The translations under genes and the position numbers were made by a program. From an uncultured Chitinophaga sp. (lineage in GTDB: Bacteria; Bacteroidota; Bacteroidia; Chitinophagales; Chitinophagaceae): a stretch of 15,500 nt of DNA. Of this stretch, positions 1-8,331 are shown in pieces (position 1 is the stretch's first letter; each line of letters starts with the position of its first letter). Below the pieces are notes generated by a model that was not told the DNA's origin, did not search any database, and saw only the letters and a list, made by a program, of their open reading frames with translations. The stretch is from assembly GCF_946479755.1 (NCBI RefSeq), contig NZ_CAMLHC010000058.1, positions 1-15,500 of the forward strand, given 5' to 3'.

Positions 1-3000
1 AAGCTGGTGGCTTTGTAGCCTGTTGGCAGCTGGTCTGTCACGATAACGGTGTCACTCACCGAAATCACTTTCGGCCCCTGGTTCTGCAGCGTGATGGTAA
101 AGTCCAGCGGGCCGCCGGCTTTAGCCGTAGTGCTGTTTGCCTTTTTGCTCAGCAGCAGGTGGTATTTCGCAGTATCGACGTTTACCCGCGCCTGTTCTCT
201 ACCTGGTACTGCAGGGATCGGATCTTTATTAGGATCTTTACCGCTAACAGTATTGATGATGGAACTACCTGTGAAGTCCTTACTCAACGCACCTTTTAAA
301 AGGATAGCTGCGCTATCGCCGGGTTTCAGGTCAAATCCTGTCCAGTGGCCGGTCGTGCTGTTATAACGACCCCGGCTCGCCTCAAAGCTCTTCACATTAT
401 AGCCACTGGGGATTTGATCTACAACGGTGACGGTATCTTTTTGCGTTATCGCATCGCCGCCTTTATTATAAAGGGTGATCTCAAAACTGAGTGAATCTCC
501 CGGCGCCACTGTGCCCTTGGTGGATTTCACCACCTTGGCAAGCGCCAGTTTATAAACCGGTTTAAGCGGGTCTACCTCTACTTCCGACCTGTTTTCAGGT
601 GTATTCCTGATAGGGATGCCCAGGGGATCAAGTCCACCTACCGTATTCACGAGTTTACCGCTAAAGGTGCTGCTTACCCGGCCTTTCAGCACCAGGTGAA
701 CACTTTTGCCGGCAGGAAGCGTGAGGTTAGTCCAGCGACCTGTTTGCAGATCATAGTTGCCATTGTCCACCTTATAGCTGTCTACCGTATAACCTACCGG
801 CAGGGTGTCTTTCACCGTTACGATAGTATCTGTCAGGTTCAGCGTACCGTTATTGGACAAAGTGATCGTATAGGTAAGCGAATCACCTGCCCTCACTCTG
901 GACTTGTCTGCTTTCTTTTGAAGCAGCAGGTTGTATTTCGACGCAGGAGGATTTACCAGTACGGTAGCACGGGCCATGTTATCCGTAGTTCCGGCAACCG
1001 GGATCGGCAACTGATGCTGGTCAAAGCCAAAAGCGGTGTTTGTCATTTTACCCCAGTAGTCAGCTCTTACCCGGCCGTTCAACTGAATAGTGGCACTGTC
1101 CCCGGCCGGAATCCTGAGCCCTGTCCAGTAACCGCGTGCCGCGTCGTATTGACCGGTGCTGGCGACCACTTCCTCTGCTTTTCCAAGCATAAAACCTTCC
1201 GGAGTTATGTCCCGTACAGTGATCGTATCTGCAACAAAAACTGTATCGCTGTGATTCTTCAGAATAATAGTAAAGCCAAGCGTATCTCCGGAAGTTACCT
1301 GTTGCTTGCCAGCTACTTTGCGCAGCTCCAGCTTGTTCATCCTTTTGGTGGTATCTATTTTCACCACGGCGTGTCCACCGGTGCTGTCAATATCAATATC
1401 ATTTCCGTCCGGCGTTTTGCCGCCTACTTTGTTGATCACGGAATCTCCTTTAAAGTCAGGGCGTATCCGTCCTTTTACCAACAGCCTGGCGCTCTGGCCG
1501 GAGATAAGATTCAAACCTGTCCAGTAATGTGTTTTCGGATCGTAGGTTCCCATGGAGGGTTCATATCCCAGGATTTCAAGCCCCGCCGGCAGTGTGTCCA
1601 CCACCAGTACCTTATCTGCCGGTTTGATGTCCACAACGCCTTTATGACGAAGCGTGATGGTAAAGTCTACCGGGAATCCAGGGCCTACAGGCGCCTGGCT
1701 GTTCGCTGCTTTGGCCAGTTCCATCCTGTATTTCACCTCGTTCACAATCGGAGCAGGGTCTATATGATAGTGGGTACTGTCTATCCGTACATCCACCTTG
1801 TTGCCAATCTCGCCGGTTTTATAGTCAGCGCTGATATGGCCTTTTACCAGCAACATCATTTTCGCGTCCGGCGCCAGCGGAGCCGTTGTTTTCAGCACTG
1901 ACGTCTTCATGTCATACACGCCGGTGTTACCTGTTACGCTGATGTTGTCAATCACATAAAATGCTGATTGCGGCACATCTTTTACATACACCTGCTGCCC
2001 TGCCGGCATGGTATTTTTTCCGTTATTGACAAGCGTAATGGTATAATTCAACGCCTCTCCGGCTTTAGCTTTCAGCTTGTCGGGCTGTTTGTTCCCGCTC
2101 AGTTTAAAGCCAGGATTGATCACAGGCGAAGGCGTAATATCAATGGGGGTTCCATTCTCTGTTCTGCCGGTCACCCTGTTGACAAGCGTATCTCCTCTGT
2201 AGTTATTGGAGAGGTTACCTCTTACGATCAGCCTTACGGAATCGCCGGGCGCCAGTTCAACACCAGTCAACACCGGTTCATTATACTGGCCTTTACCGTC
2301 GGCGACAGTTATTTCCTGTATAATGTAGTCTTTGGGCGCCACGTCGCGGATATAGGTTTTAGCGCTCGCCGGCATGGTTTCGGGACCTTTATTGCGCAGC
2401 ACGATCACAAAATCCAGCTGGTCTCCTGCCTCCACATCGCCGGTACGGCTGACAACATACTTGTTACCGGAAAGGGTATATTTTTCCTTTTCAGCGTTCA
2501 CGGTAGGCGTGGGTTCCACTTCCAGCGGCGTCCCGTTTTCATGCGTTGCAACCACATCGTTATTGATCGGCCCACCCTGGTACTCGTCGGTCAGGAAGCC
2601 TTCCACACGGATGGTAGCAGTTCCTCCCGGCGCTATTTCTGCGCCGAAGAAGGTTTGGCTGCCCATCACATAAAAACCGCCGGAGGGGCTGCTGCCCGGT
2701 ACATACATCGTATCGATCCGGTAGCCTTTTTCCCTGGGCACATCTTTGATAAACAGTTTCGATCCTGCGGGAAAGCTCTCTGTACCGGTATTGGTGATGG
2801 TAATCGTATAATCCAGTTTCTGAAGGTTACCTACCCTTAACTGATCAGGCACCTTTTTTACTTTGAGCTGGTAATTGGGCATTACAGGCGGCGCCTGCCG
2901 GATAGGGATCTGCTTGCCGTTCATATGCGAGCCCGTTACATTAATGTTGATGGGCTGTCCGGCGTAAGTCGGAGGAATGGATCCACTGATTTCTAATGTT

Positions 3001-3255
3001 ATTTTTCCTTTGGGAGGAATAGAATCACCGGTAAATTCTCCTGTGCGCATATCGAAACGCCCACGGCCCAGTACCGTGATGCTGTCTATCTTAAAGTTCT
3101 TATCGTTTTCGGAGATGGCTTTTATTTTCAAACGGGCCGTGTCTGACAGTGTTTGTAAACCTTTGTTGTCAATAGTCAGCAGGTATTTTATCCTGCCGCC
3201 TTTTTCCACTTTGGGATTGGGGTCTGCCGTGGTAACAACGCCTTCCAGCATGGGA
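1..3255 (-). repeat. Tandem array of about nine DUF11-type repeats
   Basis: Within the giant gene the motif (Y/F)TITLxNxG recurs near residues 820, 945, 1080, 1200, 1330, 1458, 1592, 1720 and 1848, i.e. about every 120-135 residues (360-405 bp). Each unit continues with a DxLPxGY-like turn, a (G/S)xYD segment, LxPGDSxxLxxxGxxxxxFxG and N(T/K)VxG. The units are clearly related in protein sequence but differ at the DNA level, so this is an old array rather than a recent expansion. The last unit runs off the window. Boundaries are approximate. Confidence 0.85.
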
Positions 3256-5636
3256 GAAGGTACTACGTTCACTTTTATCTCCAGCGGCTTTGACGGATTA
3301 TCACTGCAGGCATTGGCCAACGCCTCGAGGTAATAATATTTTGTTCCGGTGAAGCCGGCGGGCATTTTCACGATGGCTTCAGGGCCCATCGCAAAGGGTT
3401 TCTGGCCCAGGTCTTCCTCGGTGTACCATTTATAGATCATGCATTGGCCCTGCATTTCATCCTTTACTTTCAGCCGCACTTCTTCTCCCTGTTCCACCTG
3501 AACAGTGCGCTTGCTCTTGTCAATAAAGTTCTCGATGTTGGGCATCTGTGGCCGTCGTGATATTTCGTACACACTGGTACCAGCTGTTCCAAGGTCAATA
3601 CCAATTCCCGCAACACTTACCTGTACGGCATCCACTTTCGCCGGTACCGGGAAAGAAACCCGTGTGTAGGCTAAACCACCGCTCACCCAGGGAAGGATGT
3701 TCTTGAAAGCCAGCGGCTCTTTCAGGTTGATATACTCGCCTACCTGTGTACCTTTATTGTACATGTATACACGTATATTCCCTATCTGTAAACGTGCGGT
3801 CGCTGACTCGCTGAAGATAACAACGACAGAATCACCGGCGATTAACGGGTTTGAATCAAAATGTGCGGTCACAGCCTGCCACTGCCCTAACTGAAGAATA
3901 TCAGGATTAAAAACAACAGCTGTTCCTTCATTTCCATCTCCCGCATACTGGAGGTTTGATGGCCTCGAGGGACCGCCACCAAATAATGTTCCCAACGTTT
4001 TCCAAATGCCACTGACGAAATCATTAACGAGACCAACAGGATCAAGCCGAAGGATCGACTCCAGCACCTTCCTGGCGCCGTCGCCAAGTGCCAGAATTGA
4101 GTTAATAACCGTTTTGGGCAAGTTTACGACGTCCTGCTGCAGGCTTTTCCCCCATTCAGTATCCATGGCTGTCTCGTAAGTAATATTATCAGGTCTGTTA
4201 CATAACCGCTCTGTGGTGGGACAGGTACGGGTGGTATCATTATTATTGCCTGACGTGTCTTTTACATTGACAAAAACTAAGGGGGATTCAGTGATGGGTA
4301 TAGGAAGGCCCAGCTCATCAGTGCCATTGGCGCTGTTCCGGAGAACACCTGAGTAGGTGGTGTCCACAATGCCGAGTACCTGCAGGCGAACGGTATCGCC
4401 CGGATCGAGCCTAACGCCCGACAGCGCACCAGTCGTCGTATCATACTTCCCGGCTTCACCCTGCGGCAGGGATATGCGTTGTATGTTATACCGCGTAACC
4501 GGCATCGGCAGATCTTTTACGAATATTTTGGTGGCGGCCTGAAGAGTGGCCGCACCATTATTGACAAGCGAAATGGAATAATCCAGACGTCCTGTTTCGC
4601 CTGGTGTCGTTTTGCTTACTTTCGTGCGCGAAGGGGTGATACTGCCCTGCAGCTGCGCCTTCGGGTTTACGATCAGGTAAACCGGTGTTTTGCTTTGCAG
4701 CAAACAGCCATCTTTCTCGATCGTTACATAGTAGGTATACCGCTGTTCTGTGACAGACGGCTGTACTTTCGGCGTAAAATCATTGCCGGTATATATGGGC
4801 GTTTGATCCCGGTACCCGTTAAACCATTTAAAGCTGTAACCCAGATTACGCTTGTCTTCTCTCACAGAGAATACGCCCGTTTCTCCACTGCTGACAACGA
4901 CGGTACTTTTCTTAAGAATACTATCCACCCTGGGTGCGCCCAGTATGCCATACACCTCATACACTTTAAGGGCTGTGCTCTCATTCGCTACGCCCAATGG
5001 CTCCACCAACTTACTAATATCCAGGCTGATAACGCCGGCATTCAGGGTAACGGTCACACGGTCCACCTCATCGGGGACAGCCTGTCTGAAAATCGCAAAC
5101 GGTTGTCCTCCATTCTGCCATCCGTCAAGCGTGATGATTTGCGGCCCTTTAAGCGTATAACTACCTACCTGCTGCGTACCGTTTTTATACATGGTGATGG
5201 TAATGGCGCCGGCAATGTCCGCCTTCCAGGCAGCCGGCATCTCATACTTCACCACAACGGTATCCGGAATACCGCCGCGTATCTGAAGCGGCGTACCAAA
5301 ATTAATATTCAGGTTGGCGGTAGTGCCGATAAGTCCGACCGGGCCATTGCTCAACGTAGCTGCCGTTTGCATGTTGCCATCAATCGCAAAATTCGGATTG
5401 CTGACGGACTGTGAGCTGCTTGTCAGTCTGAGACCATAAGTGTCGCCGTTTGCACTTGTTGGCTTGCCACAGTCCTGCTGCGCATAAGCAACAAAACCTG
5501 TAAGCATCAGCAACAGCAACCCAAGCCCCGTCTTTCTCAAAAGGGCTCCCGGCTTTACGATGCAATAGTCAAAAATCTGCTGAGATAATTGACGGATAAA
5601 CAGCTGCGAGGTCGACATGTGTAAATGTGTTTCCAT
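1..5636 (-). CDS. Giant secreted DUF11-repeat surface protein (partial, C-terminus outside window)
   Basis: Read on the minus strand, the frame beginning at the ATG at 5636 stays open to the window edge, giving more than 1,870 residues without a stop. A hydrophobic segment at residues 38-52 ending AYA|QQ looks like a signal peptide. After it come a beta-rich module (about 57-215), an Ig-like module (about 220-325), a DUF11-like repeat (about 330-455), a helical linker (about 500-556), a second beta-rich plus Ig-like block (about 557-795), and a tandem array of DUF11-type repeats (from about 796). The repeats carry the family pattern: xTITLxNxG, then DxLPxGY, then an aromatic/acidic turn and LxPGDSxxLxxxG. 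Such proteins are usually secreted adhesins or matrix proteins; in Bacteroidota they often end in a type IX sorting domain, which cannot be checked here. No strong ribosome binding site precedes the ATG. Ligand and role are unknown. The open frame is certain; the function is inference. Confidence 0.9.
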   Translation of the reverse strand, partial: METHLHMSTSQLFIRQLSQQIFDYCIVKPGALLRKTGLGLLLLMLTGFVAYAQQDCGKPTSANGDTYGLRLTSSSQSVSNPNFAIDGNMQTAATLSNGPVGLIGTTANLNINFGTPLQIRGGIPDTVVVKYEMPAAWKADIAGAITITMYKNGTQQVGSYTLKGPQIITLDGWQNGGQPFAIFRQAVPDEVDRVTVTLNAGVISLDISKLVEPLGVANESTALKVYEVYGILGAPRVDSILKKSTVVVSSGETGVFSVREDKRNLGYSFKWFNGYRDQTPIYTGNDFTPKVQPSVTEQRYTYYVTIEKDGCLLQSKTPVYLIVNPKAQLQGSITPSRTKVSKTTPGETGRLDYSISLVNNGAATLQAATKIFVKDLPMPVTRYNIQRISLPQGEAGKYDTTTGALSGVRLDPGDTVRLQVLGIVDTTYSGVLRNSANGTDELGLPIPITESPLVFVNVKDTSGNNNDTTRTCPTTERLCNRPDNITYETAMDTEWGKSLQQDVVNLPKTVINSILALGDGARKVLESILRLDPVGLVNDFVSGIWKTLGTLFGGGPSRPSNLQYAGDGNEGTAVVFNPDILQLGQWQAVTAHFDSNPLIAGDSVVVIFSESATARLQIGNIRVYMYNKGTQVGEYINLKEPLAFKNILPWVSGGLAYTRVSFPVPAKVDAVQVSVAGIGIDLGTAGTSVYEISRRPQMPNIENFIDKSKRTVQVEQGEEVRLKVKDEMQGQCMIYKWYTEEDLGQKPFAMGPEAIVKMPAGFTGTKYYYLEALANACSDNPSKPLEIKVNVVPSPMLEGVVTTADPNPKVEKGGRIKYLLTIDNKGLQTLSDTARLKIKAISENDKNFKIDSITVLGRGRFDMRTGEFTGDSIPPKGKITLEISGSIPPTYAGQPININVTGSHMNGKQIPIRQAPPVMPNYQLKVKKVPDQLRVGNLQKLDYTITITNTGTESFPAGSKLFIKDVPREKGYRIDTMYVPGSSPSGGFYVMGSQTFFGAEIAPGGTATIRVEGFLTDEYQGGPINNDVVATHENGTPLEVEPTPTVNAEKEKYTLSGNKYVVSRTGDVEAGDQLDFVIVLRNKGPETMPASAKTYIRDVAPKDYIIQEITVADGKGQYNEPVLTGVELAPGDSVRLIVRGNLSNNYRGDTLVNRVTGRTENGTPIDITPSPVINPGFKLSGNKQPDKLKAKAGEALNYTITLVNNGKNTMPAGQQVYVKDVPQSAFYVIDNISVTGNTGVYDMKTSVLKTTAPLAPDAKMMLLVKGHISADYKTGEIGNKVDVRIDSTHYHIDPAPIVNEVKYRMELAKAANSQAPVGPGFPVDFTITLRHKGVVDIKPADKVLVVDTLPAGLEILGYEPSMGTYDPKTHYWTGLNLISGQSARLLVKGRIRPDFKGDSVINKVGGKTPDGNDIDIDSTGGHAVVKIDTTKRMNKLELRKVAGKQQVTSGDTLGFTIILKNHSDTVFVADTITVRDITPEGFMLGKAEEVVASTGQYDAARGYWTGLRIPAGDSATIQLNGRVRADYWGKMTNTAFGFDQHQLPIPVAGTTDNMARATVLVNPPASKYNLLLQKKADKSRVRAGDSLTYTITLSNNGTLNLTDTIVTVKDTLPVGYTVDSYKVDNGNYDLQTGRWTNLTLPAGKSVHLVLKGRVSSTFSGKLVNTVGGLDPLGIPIRNTPENRSEVEVDPLKPVYKLALAKVVKSTKGTVAPGDSLSFEITLYNKGGDAITQKDTVTVVDQIPSGYNVKSFEASRGRYNSTTGHWTGFDLKPGDSAAILLKGALSKDFTGSSIINTVSGKDPNKDPIPAVPGREQARVNVDTAKYHLLLSKKANSTTAKAGGPLDFTITLQNQGPKVISVSDTVIVTDQLPTGYKATS
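3255..5470 (-). repeat. Two-fold duplicated block (beta-sandwich + Ig-like + DUF11) at the N-terminus of the giant protein
   Basis: Two stretches of the giant protein share the same order of parts. In copy 1 (about 4640-5470) a segment around MYKNGTQQVGSYTL is followed by an Ig-like module with KWFNGYRDQ and a DUF11-like repeat (about 4270-4650). In copy 2 (about 3255-3960) a segment around MYNKGTQVGEYINL is followed by an Ig-like module with KWYTEEDLGQ, and then the first unit of the main array. Similarity is visible by eye over the MYxxGTQxVGxY part and the KW(F/Y) part and is weaker elsewhere. The beta-rich module may be discoidin- or carbohydrate-binding-like, but no diagnostic motif confirms this. 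Confidence 0.6.
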
Positions 5637-5737
5637 GAACTTGCCTATTATTAGTACTTACTATGTTATTTCAAAATGATACGTTTCGTTTTTGCAATAC
5701 CCTGCCACTGCGCGCCGCAGGCGCACAACGCTCCTAC

Positions 5738-5756
5738 CTCCTGACCCGGTCAGGAG
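5738..5756. other. Short perfect hairpin in the leader of the giant gene
   Basis: CTCCTGAC and GTCAGGAG form a perfect 8-bp stem around a 3-base CCG centre. On the minus strand it lies about 100 nt upstream of the start codon of the giant gene. There is no T-run after it in that direction, so it is not a standard terminator; it could be an mRNA leader structure or an operator. Confidence 0.45.
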
Positions 5757-5861
5757 CATGCTTTTCCTATAACGTTTTTATTGGAATGGGTTGGCAATAG
5801 ATCCGGCAGCCTTATTCAGGCGTTACCGGAAGTAAACAGTTATACTTAACTGTTCACGACG

Positions 5862-5869
5862 CAAAATTA
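5862..5869 (-). promoter_or_regulatory. Candidate Bacteroidota -7 promoter element for the giant gene
   Basis: The minus strand reads TAATTTTG, an exact match to the Bacteroidota -7 consensus TAnnTTTG. No clear TTG-type -33 element is visible at the usual distance upstream, so the match may be chance in AT-rich DNA. If real, it gives an untranslated leader of roughly 220 nt that includes the hairpins near 5709-5756. Confidence 0.25.
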
Positions 5870-6141
5870 TCAGACTAAAAAAGTTATTTCATTAAAGTTG
5901 TTTAATAAGTTTCCTCAATAACAATTCATTTACATTATTGCGGAATGTCTTTGTGGCAAAGCAGCTCGTACGGTGTTTTTAAAAAACCGGACCGGGGGGA
6001 ACACCAGTCCATACATTTACGACCATTGCCTTTTTTGAGACATTAGAGGAGTAATTAAAATCTAAATCACCATATATACGAACTATCTATAAACAAGAGA
6101 CATCAACTGATTATTTTTACCCTCCTGTAATAAACTTTTTT

Positions 6142-6771
6142 TCAAACCAGGTGAGGCACTACCCCCAGCTCCCCGTTATTCACGATGGTAACATTCCTGC
6201 TGTGAGAAATCCTGGACCGGATCTTACACAATCCTACCGGCGTAATGCCCAGGTAAGAAGCAATCAGGTATTGAGGCACCTGCTGTATGAGCGCCGGCCG
6301 CTCTCTCATGAGATTTAAATACCGTACTTCAGGGCTCTCATGCTGAAAAGCATGCAAACGATCCGTCATACGGCAGAGGTAATGTTCCATCATCCTCCGG
6401 GAAATACGCTCAAAAGCAGGATCAGCATCATATAAAAGGCAAACATCACTATAGTGCAATTCCTGTACCTCTACATCCTCGAGCGTTTTAATATGGTATT
6501 TACTGGGCTCCTGGCCAACAAAACTGCAATAATCACCCGCCAGGTCTCCTTTATCATAAAACTGTACAACACAATCTCCCTTATAATCTGTCAGGTATTT
6601 ATAACAGGTTCCCCGCGTAATGAAACTGAGTTTCCTACAGGTAACACCAGCATTCAGCAGAAAATCATTTTTCCCAATGGTCCGCGTCCTGATCAAAGGG
6701 GCAATCTGGTCTATTAGTTTCCTGTTGCAGGAAGGCGTAAAGCCGAGTATATGCGTCTGTAGCGTACTCAT
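6142..6771 (-). CDS. Crp/Fnr-family transcriptional regulator
   Basis: A 209-residue protein of normal length for the family. Residues about 30-115 form the cyclic-nucleotide-binding-like beta roll, 118-142 the dimer helix, and 147-190 a winged helix-turn-helix with QVPQYLIASYLGITPVGL followed by the KIRSRIS recognition region, very like other Bacteroidota Crp/Fnr proteins. The Fnr N-terminal cysteine cluster is absent, although eight cysteines are scattered (15, 45, 56, 67, 82, 111, 133, 182), and the canonical cAMP-contact signature is not evident, so the effector is unknown. About 18 residues follow the usual end of the domain. The start lacks a good ribosome binding site, but the frame closes upstream before any other ATG. 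An inverted repeat lies 44-63 nt upstream of the start. It sits downstream of the susCD-like operon on the same strand; a regulatory link to either neighbour is only possible, not shown. Confidence 0.9.
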   Translation of the reverse strand: MSTLQTHILGFTPSCNRKLIDQIAPLIRTRTIGKNDFLLNAGVTCRKLSFITRGTCYKYLTDYKGDCVVQFYDKGDLAGDYCSFVGQEPSKYHIKTLEDVEVQELHYSDVCLLYDADPAFERISRRMMEHYLCRMTDRLHAFQHESPEVRYLNLMRERPALIQQVPQYLIASYLGITPVGLCKIRSRISHSRNVTIVNNGELGVVPHLV

Positions 6772-6814
6772 AGTAATTGGCTGTTATATACTATAGAGAC
6801 ATACTCCTTTAAAA

Positions 6815-6834
6815 TTTACCCGCGATCCGGTAAA
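6815..6834. promoter_or_regulatory. Inverted repeat upstream of the Crp/Fnr gene (candidate operator)
   Basis: TTTACC and GGTAAA are separated by 8 bases, and the symmetry continues imperfectly outward (8 of 10 positions matching in ten-base arms). It lies 44-63 nt upstream of the Crp/Fnr start codon, between that gene and the end of the SusD-like gene. Size and position fit a dimeric regulator site, possibly autoregulatory. It has no T-run and is a poor terminator candidate. Confidence 0.35.
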
Positions 6835-6923
6835 AATTCTTCAGATTTTTTTATTTAATATATCAACAATCCGGGGAAAAGCTGGATAGGGATCCTACTG
6901 AATGAATGGCAATCGGTTAAATA

Positions 6924-8324
6924 TCATTGTTCATTTTGTACCATCCTGGGATTGGCATCCATTTCACTTTGGGGTATCAGCAGTACTACTCTTTTATCTG
7001 TTGGCAATATTTCAAAGGCAACGCCGGCATCCGTGGCGGGTCGCATTAAAGGCAACCCGTTACGATAATCATCGAAACCACTGTGACCTTCGAAACAAAG
7101 CTCCAGCCGCCGTTCGCGGACAATGTCTTTTTGGAGCTGTGTTCTGTCGGAATAAGACAGTGCCGTAAGACCGGCGCGGATGTGTATAACGTTAAGGGCG
7201 TCCAGGGACTGAGCGGTGCGGTCTAATTTAAAAAGGGCTTCCGCCTTGTTCAGATAGACCTCCGCCAGCCGCAGGTGGATAAAAGGAGCGGTTCTCCCAT
7301 ATTTTGTAGTATGCACGAACGGACCATCCAACTTAAAAAAGTCACGCCGGTAGTCATTCTCCGAAAAAGCCTGAAGGAGAGAAGGTGCGGCCAGTAGCGC
7401 TACCCTGAATGTACTCTTCCACAGGTCATTATCAACATCTATATAGGTCGATGCAAAAATAGCCTCGGTATTATCGTATCGACTATTATATAACAGGGTA
7501 TCATAGGCACTCCCCATCAACAACCGGAATTTTCCTGCGTTAATTACTTTATCGGCATACAGCAAAGCCTGTTGATTGAGCACCTTGTCCGGTGCATCAA
7601 AAGTGCCTCCCATATATAGGTACACCCTCGACAACAAAGCCCATGCGGCCGGTCTGCCGGCAAAGGCATTGTTGCGCCCGGCATCCGTCATCATGAGACT
7701 ATCTGCTGTCTTCAGATCTTCGATAATCTGTATATATACCTCGCTTACGGTACTGCGCCCCGGGATAAAGTTTATATCGGTATTGTTTTTCACCATTACG
7801 CCAGGGTTCACTTGCGGCCGCTGGTGGTAAGGGCGCCCAAACAGCTTTACCAAATTGAAGTATGTATACCCCCGAAGGAAAAAGTTTTCTCCTTTTGTAT
7901 GCTGTAATAAAGCTTTTTGAGCTGGTGTCAGACCGGAAAACTGGTTGCTTTTTTCAAAACGTGCCATGCTCTCCAATACCTTATTACAGGCAATGATCAG
8001 CACGTAAGCGTTTTTCCAGTAATCATCTGCCAACAAAAGACGCGGATCTTGCTGATAGCTGAAAACATCCAGGAGTTCCGGATAGCCATTGAGGGGCTTA
8101 CCCAACGTATTTCCCCTCAGTTCGCCCAATGCATATAACGTACTGTTGCTGTTCCTCAACAGTATATAATTGCCATTCACTGCTTTCATAATACCTTCGA
8201 AAGAAGACAACTGCTCTTCGCTGTCCGTCCAGTTATTGTTGGAGGGAACTATATCCAGCTGCCTGCGGCAGGCAGCAAGCAACAATAGCACAAGAAAGAT
8301 ATGACAGTAAAATATGCTTTTCAT
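6924..8324 (-). CDS. susD-like: SusD/RagB-family outer-membrane glycan-binding lipoprotein
   Basis: A 466-residue lipoprotein that would form the lid of a SusCD uptake complex on the outer surface of the outer membrane, binding oligosaccharide and handing it to the SusC pore. The start at 8324 is chosen over an upstream in-frame ATG at 8381 because it follows an AAAGGGG ribosome binding site and directly begins a lipoprotein signal (MKSIF, hydrophobic run, LLAAC with Cys19). Family segments are visible: NFFLRGYTYFNLVKLFGRPY (147-166), IHLRLAEVYLNKAEALF (349-365), LNVIHIRAGL (377-386) and RERRLELCFEGHSGFDDYR (403-421). The length is at the short end of the family. It starts 7 bp after the stop of the SusC-like gene, so translation is probably coupled. 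The bound glycan cannot be read from the sequence; the divergent Endo H-like enzyme suggests N-glycan oligosaccharides. Confidence 0.95.
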   Translation of the reverse strand: MKSIFYCHIFLVLLLLAACRRQLDIVPSNNNWTDSEEQLSSFEGIMKAVNGNYILLRNSNSTLYALGELRGNTLGKPLNGYPELLDVFSYQQDPRLLLADDYWKNAYVLIIACNKVLESMARFEKSNQFSGLTPAQKALLQHTKGENFFLRGYTYFNLVKLFGRPYHQRPQVNPGVMVKNNTDINFIPGRSTVSEVYIQIIEDLKTADSLMMTDAGRNNAFAGRPAAWALLSRVYLYMGGTFDAPDKVLNQQALLYADKVINAGKFRLLMGSAYDTLLYNSRYDNTEAIFASTYIDVDNDLWKSTFRVALLAAPSLLQAFSENDYRRDFFKLDGPFVHTTKYGRTAPFIHLRLAEVYLNKAEALFKLDRTAQSLDALNVIHIRAGLTALSYSDRTQLQKDIVRERRLELCFEGHSGFDDYRNGLPLMRPATDAGVAFEILPTDKRVVLLIPQSEMDANPRMVQNEQ

Positions 8325-8331
8325 CCCCTTT

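Larger units (their letters stand above)
5637..6141. other. Intergenic leader between the Crp/Fnr gene and the giant gene
   Basis: About 500 bp with no credible gene. The part next to the giant gene (5700-5760) is GC-richer and holds two small inverted repeats (5709-5725, a 5-bp stem; 5738-5756, an 8-bp stem). The part from about 5830 to 6140 is strongly AT-rich. A near-palindrome of GC ends flanking a T/A run lies at 5971-5989 and could act as a terminator after the Crp/Fnr gene, but it is imperfect. The region probably carries the promoter and a long 5' untranslated region of the giant gene. Confidence 0.5.

Noticed and set aside
696..1901. 401-codon open frame on the plus strand
   Set aside because: It lies antisense to the giant repeat gene, whose minus-strand frame is continuous and gives clear repeats. 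The plus-strand product is rich in Cys, His and Arg with no recognisable domain.
1968..2840. 290-codon open frame on the plus strand
   Set aside because: Antisense shadow of the same repeat gene; no domain, and composition unlike a real protein.
1..3255. Possible CRISPR or DNA-level satellite because of regular spacing
   Set aside because: The periodicity of about 385 bp is at the protein level within one frame; the DNA units are diverged and there are no short identical repeats with unique spacers.
4479..5414. 311-codon open frame on the plus strand
   Set aside because: Antisense shadow of the giant gene; the minus frame carries the Ig-like and DUF11 modules.
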